Positions 19,958 to 28,346 of a stretch of 64,000 bases of DNA are shown in pieces. Location: assembly GCA_977017575.1 (NCBI GenBank), contig CDRNVI010000029.1:744001-808000 (forward strand), written 5' to 3'. The stretch is from Paramoeba atlantica. Taxonomy: Eukaryota; Discosea. The notes under the pieces were generated by a model. That model was given only the letters and a program-made list of their open reading frames with translations, was not told where the DNA came from and ran no database searches. A program made the position numbers and the translations under genes. The stretch's first letter is position 1. Every line of letters begins with the position of its first letter.

Positions 19958-20280
19958 CAAAAAATATTATTATGTCCCAGGACTAAGCTCACAGTTGGGC
20001 CTTGCTTGTGGACTTGGGCTTCGCTCACAGTTGGACCTTGCCTCTGGACAATCCTGGAAGACAACCCTGGAAGTGGCAGACATAGGTTCTCAGTGCTTGA
20101 CCCCGCGAAAACACACTCGTTGAGTACTCAACCAAGTGTACAACAGGTCGTTGAGTACTCAACGAAGTGTCACCACTTGGTTGAATAAGCAACGAAGTGT
20201 TATACAGTTCGTTGTGTACTCAATGAAGTGTAGAACAGGTCGTTGAGTACTCAACGAACCCGGGACATAGCCAATCAAGT

Positions 20281-21429
20281 TTTTTCTTTTGGGAAAAAAG
20301 TCCCCTTTCTATTTTATACACTGCCTAAGGCGAGAGTCAAAGCTTAATACCATACCTTGTTGGTTCATGAACCAATGAAAAACCTTTGTACAGTGGTCGT
20401 CGGCATAACGTGCCTTTCTCTAGAATGCGCCATTTTTGTTTGTTTTTGCTTATTGTTGTAGCAGTGAAGAGATATCAGTTGGCGAGCTTGTGCCAAAGAT
20501 GGAGTCATTTCTCTAAAATGAACAATTTTTCCGAAATTTTTGCGAACGATAAAATATTCTTTTTTTTTTGTTTGTAAAAGATGACTCTTTTTTTGGAATC
20601 GTTTTTGGGTTTCTTCTACAGTTTATGTACTTACATAACACCGTGAGGGATTGTGTATTCCCTTCTACACATTTTTACATGATACACTTTCCTATGGTAC
20701 ATAAATCGAATCATTATGAGCCTTCTTGTAACACACAGGAACATGGCATTCCAATCTGGGTGCGCAAAGCAAATAACTTTCTTATGAGCCCCATTGCGGG
20801 GATAGGGGTGTTGTTCTGCGCAAAACGCCCAATGCCGTCAGTATCTGTAGATATGTTCGGGTTTCAGTGAGTCGCTGTGGGCTGCTTTGATTCGCTGCGA
20901 CTAGATGTGAGTATCGCGATAGACGAGTCAGAATCCAGAATAACCAGGTGTCTCCACCCCAAACTCCTATGGCACCCCAGGCTTGACATCTTGGCGCCCA
21001 GCGTACTTTTTTCTTCAGGCAGGTTGTTGGACGGCATAAATCTTCCTCAATGAACTTCGGCTGAGCAGCTCAGCCAGATTCTCCTGAAAGGGAGTATGCC
21101 CGTCCTCTTACTCACTAAGTTGATGATGATGATGGTGATTTGGGTCTTTTGACTCCGAAAAGTTATGGCCCCTCAACTCCCCAAACGGGTAGTCCGAATA
21201 CTTCTTGGCAGCAAGCTATGGCTGACCTCCGCTTGGAGAGGAGTGAGGTTTCCAAACATTATTCTCCAATAAAGGGAGCCAATAATTAACAGCTCGGATA
21301 GGAGGGGCTCGCTACTCCCCAACATGGTTTAACATGTTAAGCCACGACCCTGCCTAACTTTAAATTGTTGTGTGGATACTACCCTAGTTTCTTGAAGTCT
21401 TGTTTTACTGACGCCGGGTAGTTCCACAA
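20281..21429. other. Intergenic
   Basis: No gene with recognisable content. A frame around 20625-20867 encodes 81 residues with no domain. A TGA/TGG-rich microsatellite-like stretch is at 21121-21140. Confidence 0.4.
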
Positions 21430-21830
21430 CATGGGGGATGGTGGCGGCGAAGGGGTCGGCGAAAGGGGGCGCGGCCGAGAGCGCGATCGGAGAGAGAGCG
21501 CGGCGGGGAGCACGACGGGAAGCTCGGCGGGATCTGCGGCGGGGAGCTCGCGGAGAAGCGCGGCTGGGAGAGCGGCGGGGAGCGGCGGAGAGGACGAGAA
21601 GGCGGGCGAGTAGGCGGCCAGCTGCGGGTGCGCAGGGGGCGAGCAGGGAGCAAGCAGGGTAGCGAGCAGTGCGGCCAGCAGGCGGAGAGCTGTGTGGCGA
21701 GCAGGGGGCGAGAAGGGCGGTGCACGGGGGGCCAGGAGGGCGGCGCACGATCGGGGGAGGGCGGCGCACAAAGGGGGAGGGAAGGGGGCGGGCGGGTGAG
21801 TTAGCTCGGGAATCTGGGGTCGCTAAGCCC
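21430..21830. repeat. Extremely GC-rich purine-skewed island
   Basis: About 400 bp dominated by G and C with degenerate repeats of gggagcg, gcgggga and agcaggg units. Several frames on both strands stay open simply because stop codons are rare in such sequence. The surrounding DNA is much more AT-rich. I treat the Pro/Arg/Ala-rich frames as artefacts of composition. Confidence 0.6.
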
Positions 21831-22141
21831 CATCATCCGACAAAAGTCGAATACCCTGACTACCGCATACTTACAAGGATATAAAGGGGGGGTCACGAAA
21901 AAGGTGGGGGGTCTAAAATTTGTACCGTGCGAGCTTTTGACCTAATTCCTTCAGCATTCAACAGATCTCGAAATTTTAAGACTACTGGCACCATTGTTGC
22001 CGCCCCTGAAGCTGATATGACGTCATGTTAAAATTTTACTGAATTTTTTACCTGAAAATTCTGCAAAAAATCGGATTTTTATCAATTTAGCCCATTAATC
22101 TATGAATAAAATACCACTTAACTCTTTCTAACACATCTTTT
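21831..22141. other. Spacer upstream of Tc1 remnant
   Basis: AT-rich with a G-run at 21886-21892 and ggtggggggt at 21904, similar to the G-run ends of other Tc1-like copies here. It may contain the left end of the Tc1 element, but no matching right end was found. Confidence 0.3.
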
Positions 22142-23600
22142 ATGCCGAAAACACTTCGCCGCCAGAGGCGCACCCTCTCGACGCAACAAATCACTTATGA
22201 AACACGTGTAATTTGCGTCCATGAGGTACAAAACCAGGGACGTTCGATTACAGACACTGCTGCTCTTATGAAATGCAGTGAAGCAACTGTCTCTCGATGG
22301 GTTAAGCGCCGCCGGGAGACAGGAGGGTTAGAACGTATAAAATACATACGTAAGAATGCGATTGATAATGAAGAGTTTCGAATAATGTTAGAATCTATTG
22401 TAGATGAAGAAAATCAACGTAGTCCCATTGGCTGTCCATCTTGGAGGTTTGTTCACCACCAGATCGATCAAACCAAGTACCCATGCTCTCTTTCGTCTGT
22501 GAAAAGATCACTGAAAAGGAGCGGGTACATAAGCAGAAAAATGAGGAAAGTTCCTCATCTCACGCCTCAGCAAAAATTCGACCGCCTGGAGTTGGCAAAT
22601 CGTTTGGAGAGGTTCACCCCTTTTCAATACGCCCGTATTCTGTGGACGGATGAAAAGATTTTTAAATGCGGGTACCACTCACGCAATATTTGGTACATTT
22701 GCAAAAGGTCAGATGAACCCCTTGAGGTACCAAAAGATGTTGAGAAATATTTCGGAGGAAAGGGGGTTCATATTTGGATGGCGGTGAGCCTTGAATGGGG
22801 GGTTCCCAAGGTTCACTGTTTTCATGAGTTTGAGGAGAATGAGACGGTCACTAATGAAACGTTTCTCTCTGAATTGTTCATCATCGTATTTGTAACAAAT
22901 AGAAAGATACCACACAATAACATATTCGTTTCACCAGCGCATATTTCCTTCTGCATATATTACTAATAACACTTTGAACTCGTGTAATCCAATCCAAAGA
23001 TAAAATATTTTTTCACTGGGACGTCCCTTCATATAAATCATAACTTCCAACCAATCACTGTCCTACACTGTATACCTTGCGATCGGGTAGTACCACGCGG
23101 GGACCACCCGGGAGTGGTTTGGGGGATGGTGGGCGGGGCAACTTTCCTTACGCGAATAGGGAGTGAAAGACAAACTACAAGGTGACAATTGTAATTTTTC
23201 TATAAACATATTAATCACATATTAATAGATCATAATAAAATATTATTATGTGCCCCGTAGGGCCAAACATGCCCTCTATAATATAGAAAACCTGCAAATC
23301 CTCTTCAAACATTTCTTTTCGTAAACTATAAGCCATGACAAAACGAAATGGTTTCTACAACTGGTTAAAGCGTAAACCAGCGGCAACAGTGATCATGGAT
23401 AACGCTCCGGGCCATAATCACGCTCGACGCGTCGGCAGAGACATGGGTATCAGCATTCCTGATTGGCCTGCCAAGTCGCCGGATTTAAAGTTTCGCAAGA
23501 GACGTATGCTCCCAGAAATTCAGGCCGAAAGGGCTATGTTGTACCCAAAAAGATTCCAGAAGCTGAAATTGACACTGCTTCCTCGCGCTCACGTGACGCT
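22142..23600 (+). pseudogene. Tc1/mariner transposase, interrupted
   Basis: The first part 22142 to about 22900 has a paired helix-turn-helix (NQGRSITDTAALMKCSEATV, then LKRSGYISRKMRKVPHLT) and ILWTDEKIFKCGYHSRNIWY with the first catalytic Asp, then VHIWMAVSLEWGVPKVHCF. About 440 bp later a second part (23335-23500) resumes with ATVIMDNAPGHNHARRVGRD and IPDWPAKSPDLKF, holding the second Asp. The interval contains a palindromic AT-rich segment near 23215-23245 and probably is a small insertion. The conserved PIEN..W block is missing after SPDL. It is a broken cut-and-paste transposon. Confidence 0.8.
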
Positions 23601-23765
23601 TGTTGCGGTTAATCAATAGATTGAGGCGTCAAAAGCGCTCTTCAAGTAAGAGGGAAGCGCGATGTACGAGTGCGGGAGGTCCGAGGAAACCTCAAAATTT
23701 CCGTGCTCCAAATATATCCGGAAGAGGCGGCCGGACTCTGCGGATGATGATGATACCAGCTATTT

Positions 23766-24047
23766 TCAGGAACGCTTCCCCCATTGCGATAGGGCGACAG
23801 GCCGGGAGCTCGTCAGTAGGGGGGGATTCTCTTTTCGGATTAGCAAAAGTCGGGATGTCGTAAGTTCGTTTCGGAGATCAGGCTTTAATTTGTTGTTTAG
23901 AATGCCTTCCAGGGTCCACACCAGGCATTCGAAGACTTCCGGGATATCCAAGAAAGGGAAAACCAACTCCCGGGTCCATGCCGATGTACCGGGGGCGTCC
24001 CCCCGTGCCATGTGAGAAACTCCGTCTCGGACCTCTTCCTCGTTCAA
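23766..24047 (-). mobile_element. LINE reverse transcriptase N-terminal fragment
   Basis: Minus-strand frame with RGDAPGTSAWTRELVFPFLD, then LTTSRLLLIRKENPPLLTSS and RPVAL, the entry blocks of a non-LTR reverse transcriptase of the GPSGWT/RPIA type. It is probably the same family as the YLDD fragment at 10027-11190. Confidence 0.6.
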
Positions 24048-24164
24048 TTTAACATCCTTCGTTGGGCGGATAGCTAGGTCTGGTATAACCCCATCCTATT
24101 CTAATAGACCGATTTTCATCGGTTAAGAGCACTTCCGTTTTTGTTTTCAAAAAAACAAAAAACT

Positions 24165-24790
24165 TTACAGGTTTTGTGCACCTGCGAGAGCCAAGGTGTC
24201 TTGCCTTATCATTGTATACTGTATGTTCCCGTTGTGCGATTTCACTTTGCACAAGTAACACCTTTTATCTCTTGCCTGGGTAGTTCGTATTTCGAGATCT
24301 AATTTCTCTGGTGTAAAGTAGCCTTTTTTGTGGAATTTTTCCGCTACCCGTAGCGCGACGTCCGGGGGAAGAGGAGTTCGTGAAGAGTCGAGCGCCCGTG
24401 CTGCTCTGCCAAGTGCGCGTGCTATTGCCAATAGATCAGCTCTCAGTGTGCTCGATATCGGGCTCTGCATCCTTTTCTCTGTTTGCTCGTGAAAAGTTGG
24501 TTCCATAGAAGTGCTTCGGTAGCGTATTTCATGTGCCATGGCTCTTTCACTCATATGCTGTCGAGTAAGTAACATATAGCGTTTTACAGCTTCGGTTAAT
24601 TTCCATACAAGCGCAATTTTCCCTTCTTGCGCGCTTTCGCGAAAAGGAAGGCATATCTTCTTTCAGATCTCCTTCCACGGGGGTATCTGCGCATGGGAGG
24701 AAGAGAAAGAAGCTCCATGAAAGGAAGTATTGCTTCTATATTTTCTGGTTCATGCGGCCTATTTACGTCGTTTACTATTCTTTCGAGCAA
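24165..24790 (-). mobile_element. LINE RNase H fragment
   Basis: Minus-strand frames 24790-24596 and 24575-24165. The second contains SSTLRADLLAIARALGRAAR (the acidic helix) and RCYLCKVKSHNGN followed by DTLALAGAQ, the end of an RNase H of the same type as at 11442 and 14811. A frame disturbance lies near the end (QYTMIRQDT where NDKADT is expected). Truncated at both ends. Confidence 0.55.
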
Positions 24791-24825
24791 TGTTCCTTCG
24801 GGGGACGCATCCTCCGTTCAAAACA

Positions 24826-25222
24826 AAAATCATTCCGGATTGCTCCGGATGGTCACTGGCAAGCCAGACCCTTCACAGACAGATTTGGAAGTTCCGAGGC
24901 CGACGTCCTCTACCAGTTCCCGCTTGCCCAAGGCGGCACCAACGCGCTGTTACCAACACGATGAGCCCACGAATTGTACGTCGACACGGCTCACCCAAGA
25001 GGTGTGAGCCGGGTAAGGGAGCTGGTTCCATGAGGGGGGGTCCAAAAATCCAAAACAAAAATCCATAATGGGGGGGTCCGGGACGGTCCTCCAAGTACTG
25101 GGCCTAGTCGGTTCTCAGCCAAGCCTCTTAGAGTGGCCGCCGGGAATAATGCGTTGAGCGGGTTTGAACTCGCCGTCTGAGCACCATGTTCTTCAAACTT
25201 TGAATTCTTGCCACTCCGCCAA
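24826..25222 (-). repeat. tRNA-derived SINE copy
   Basis: Same family as 18057-18447, including the tRNA-like head (box B near 25165, box A near 25212 on the minus strand). A short extra segment (about 25041-25075) with a tail-like ccaaaaatccaaaac interrupts the body. Its head end abuts the truncated mariner copy at 25253. Confidence 0.75.
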
Positions 25223-25252
25223 CACAAAGGCTTTACGCGCTAAAAACCGGAA

Positions 25253-25890
25253 TCAAAAAAATAATTCATGATAGTTTATATATTTAACATTTACCATTTT
25301 TTCACTTTTTCGCCTCTCAATCAACGCTTTGAGGCGAGCATCGAAACTCAAAACAGTTTTATCAATCATTTTGTGTGGCAAACGAGACCACGCATTGCGT
25401 ATGCATCGGATGAGTGAGGATTTGTCTGATGGGGTCTTCTCGTCCACCACCTCTTGGACCATAGGCCAGGCGTTTTCTATGGGGGAAAGGTCTGGTGAAT
25501 TGGGGGGCCAATTTTTCGATAGATCTTTCATTCTATTCCAAGTTTTGCTCCAATTTCTTCGAGATTCAATACATTCTTTTCGTTCAGGGCTCAAAGTGTA
25601 TTCTGGGGTCAAGTTTTCTTCGCTAAGGTATTTTCTTACAATCTTTACTGAGAGGTTAAAATAACGAGACAATTGCTTTTTTGGTACACCTCGACCGTAT
25701 CTCATCCTCAATAGAACTTTTCCACTGTTTGTAAGTCCCCTTTTCGGCAACCGAAATGCGGATTTAGGCATTTTTGGGAAAGAGTGAATTTTTTTTTTTG
25801 AAGTTTTTAAAATGAGCTGAAAACAGCGGGAACGTGGAGATCTCAAATTTTTGAACGACAAAGCGGTGCCGTAACCACCTTTACTCCCCC
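25253..25890 (-). mobile_element. Tc1/mariner deletion derivative
   Basis: From the ATG at 25771 the frame (172 aa) keeps the N-terminal helix-turn-helix (RYGRGVPKKQLSRYFNLSVK) and then passes directly to WPPNSPDLSPIENAWPMVQE and a C-terminal tail. The catalytic core between, with the first two Asp residues, is deleted while the frame stays open. The element's right end near 25890 reads TACAGGGGGAGTAAAGG on the minus strand; the opposite end is lost at the SINE. It is a non-autonomous copy, possibly still able to make a DNA-binding protein. Confidence 0.75.
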
Positions 25891-25894
25891 TGTA

Positions 25895-26165
25895 CAAAAA
25901 AAAGAGGGGGGTGACTTATTCGCTGTGGGGGGTTTGTAATAGAAGAAAAAAATATAACAGGGGGCTCCGGTGGTCGAAAACTGAAAAAAAAAATTGAAAA
26001 AAATGGGGGGTCCATGGGGGGGGCATACGTCGCGATTTTTTTTTTCGAATTTTTTGCTTTTCGAAATCGAGCGCAGGGAAGTGGTAGAGTATGCCGCGGC
26101 GATAATTTTCCACCCCCCCCCCCCTGGTACGCGCAGGAAGGGTCTGACAAGGTCAAAATTTGGAG
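25895..26165 (-). repeat. Second copy of the dispersed homopolymer-rich repeat
   Basis: Inverted match to 8350-8625. The adjoining Tc1/mariner derivative at 25253-25890 appears to be inserted at its edge. Confidence 0.7.
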
Positions 26166-26736
26166 CATTTGCGCACTCGAAAAATTCGATTTTTCGAAAA
26201 ACGTTCGAAAACGTTCGTTGAATCTTCAACGAACGGGCCCTCAAGCCGGTTTGTATTTCGTATGAAATACAAATTTATATAGGATAGCGAGGGAGTAGTA
26301 TCTCCCTCAGCAAGTAACATACTTGTAAGTGTATAAGTAACACTCTTTTTTCTAAAAGGAAAAGAAATATTTTTTTGTTTTCAAAAATGGTCCAAAATAG
26401 CGGGAAGGTAGATTCAGAGCCCCGAACTACCCAATACTAAAAATATACCCAATACCAGCGAACTACCCAATACTAAAAAAAGCACGTTGTGCAGCAAGAG
26501 GTTAACTAAAGGAGGCAGCAAGCATACAGCAAAAGAAAAAACTACATCAGCGAACAATACTGAAGGAAAATCAAGACAACTCGACAAAGTCAAGTAGTGA
26601 AGAAAGAGCATCAGATTCATATAAAAGATACGCAAGACGTGTGAAGCTTAACTAAAATTTGGAAATAGTGTTTCTAAATATTTTTTGCATTACGGTTCTT
26701 TTGTTTAATGGTGTCTCCATACTGTTATGGCAAAAA
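26166..26736. other. Intergenic with short palindromes
   Basis: CGTTCGTTGAA and its complement face each other across TC near 26211-26234, and TTTGTATTTC/GAAATACAAA forms a stem near 26250-26273. The first resembles the Merlin subterminal palindrome. Short direct repeats of ctacccaatacta are at 26425-26480. No gene seen. Confidence 0.45.
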
Positions 26737-27939
26737 TTACCAAGCAAGGAAAGTAGATTTTCTTGGGAAATTGTGAGCAACACTCCTCGTTAAGTTAGCT
26801 TGAGAGTTTCCCTTTATATTCTTCATAGACCTAGGGAAAAGGATTGAGCGGAAACAAAAAGACATATACTGAAGGTCCGCATACTTGGAATACATGTCAA
26901 CAAAATAATTGGATTGCATGAATCGTTGATTTACACTGGTATGTGCTTGTGGGTATTCGTACTTGAGAATCGAATTTATTGAAAGCCAGTTGAACCTCCA
27001 ACAGCGAAGAAAGCAGTGTGGACGTGGGCGTCTAGATATTTGAAAATATTTTCTGCATGTATATTTCCAAACGGATGCCATTAAAGTACCCCTCGATATA
27101 CGCAAGGTTGGATTAACTTCGTCCATAGGCGGAGCAGAAACTACAGAAGAGGTATCAACAAAAGTTCTCTGAATCGGCTTGGGAACGAAATACGGTCGCG
27201 GAGAGAAGTTTAAGCTGCTTAAATTAGGACGTGGATCCGAGCGCCTCGCTCGAGAAAAGTTGTTGTTGACGCTTGCCACATGGTGGCATTCCTGCTCTAA
27301 GGAAGTACAGGTTGCAGTTCTTCTACGGTGCTCAATTTCCTTGTATGTGGTTTGCTCGATGTTAAACCACTCAACTGGGGGCCCAAGAAAAATAACAGGT
27401 AGAGGCACAGAGGGAAGACTCAAAGGTAACTTGTGCAGAGATGCATCCTTTACACTTATAAAACATTTTTTCGTAGGTGCATAGTATTGCACATGCCTTG
27501 CTGCAAAGACTAGCAAGCGGCTTTTCGAGACCGCATCGTGAACGCGTCGCCACTTGGAGTTGTAATACACTGAAGGGGAGGAGGAAGCACATGTTACTGG
27601 ATGATGCTTTAGAAAGGCCGCGATGTGCTCTTCTGTGGCATAGTTCAGTGGGGCCGCAATGGTCGTCGGACGAAAAAGGATTCCGCGTTCCCCAGATTTT
27701 ATAACTGCATCATTGTTTTCAAAAAACCTCCTCGTGCCCCATTTTTGGGATGAAAAAGACTTTGTGGAGGGAGATTGCTCAAGCAAGTCACACAATTCTG
27801 CGTTAACCGGAGATTTCGTCCTTATATTAATGTAAATTGACATTGCCTGGGTTAGTTGCACTAGGCTAGATACAACATGTACGATAACAAGGTACAACGT
27901 AACAGTAAATCGAGGTTTTATACATGAAGTTTTAATCAT
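26737..27939 (-). CDS. Hypothetical membrane-anchored protein
   Basis: 400 aa from the ATG at 27939; a 19-codon upstream extension has only a TTG start. Residues about 11-35 (FTVTLYLVIVHVVSSLVQLT) form one hydrophobic segment that could be a signal anchor. The rest is basic, Ser/Arg-rich and shows no domain I recognise; there are PRPYFVPKPIQ and RRPRPHCFLRCWRFNW stretches. It is the first gene (3'-most) of the minus-strand cluster and lies about 400 bp after the WAPL-like gene. Its length and lack of internal stops favour a real gene, but composition is unremarkable and I do not assign a function. Confidence 0.45.
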   Translation of the reverse strand: MIKTSCIKPRFTVTLYLVIVHVVSSLVQLTQAMSIYINIRTKSPVNAELCDLLEQSPSTKSFSSQKWGTRRFFENNDAVIKSGERGILFRPTTIAAPLNYATEEHIAAFLKHHPVTCASSSPSVYYNSKWRRVHDAVSKSRLLVFAARHVQYYAPTKKCFISVKDASLHKLPLSLPSVPLPVIFLGPPVEWFNIEQTTYKEIEHRRRTATCTSLEQECHHVASVNNNFSRARRSDPRPNLSSLNFSPRPYFVPKPIQRTFVDTSSVVSAPPMDEVNPTLRISRGTLMASVWKYTCRKYFQISRRPRPHCFLRCWRFNWLSINSILKYEYPQAHTSVNQRFMQSNYFVDMYSKYADLQYMSFCFRSILFPRSMKNIKGNSQANLTRSVAHNFPRKSTFLAW

Positions 27940-28346
27940 GAAGCACAATTTCTGGTTACGTGAATAATTCAGATTTTTTTTACTTTGACGATTCAACGTG
28001 AATATTCCTGATGAGTCCTGTCCCCATGTTTTCTGCAGTTCCCTACTACTACACTACTATACTAGCTCAGTGAAATATTTTGAACTGCTACATTTTAACG
28101 GTCGATAATTCGAATTGATACATGTATGTTTGTCTAGTGTTTGAACATTTAATTCTGCTTCGTTTACTAAAATTTCGAAAGCGGCCTAATGAGCAACGTT
28201 TTCTAATGGAGCCGACTAAAGAACACAGCCGCTGTTGTGAAACCCAGGTGAAGGGTATGTCATGTGGTGAAAGGTCGACTTTTCGTCCTGACTCTGCCGA
28301 TTAACGTTAAGTAAACGTAAATCCAGCCATGAGCATACTCCACACG
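27940..28346. other. Intergenic
   Basis: AT-rich spacer between two minus-strand genes. Short plus-strand frames lack support. Confidence 0.4.

Larger units (their letters stand above)
17504..20272 (+). mobile_element. Merlin/IS1016-like DNA transposon, ends intact
   Basis: Ends are inverted: GGTTACGTCCCGGGTTCGTT at the left and GGCTATGTCCCGGGTTCGTT at the right (reverse complement), continuing into GAGTACTCAA. The 8-bp duplication AATCAAGT flanks it at 17496-17503 and 20273-20280; Merlin elements make 8-9-bp duplications. Both subterminal regions (17515-17660 and 20105-20262) hold arrays of the palindrome GTTGAGTACTCAAC and variants. It contains a transposase gene interrupted by a SINE, a 160-bp tandem repeat and a GC-rich hairpin. 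Confidence 0.85.

Noticed and set aside
21329-21884. Pro/Arg/Ala-rich frames on both strands in the GC island
   Set aside because: Stops are rare in such GC-rich DNA, so open frames have no weight; there is no domain and no start context.
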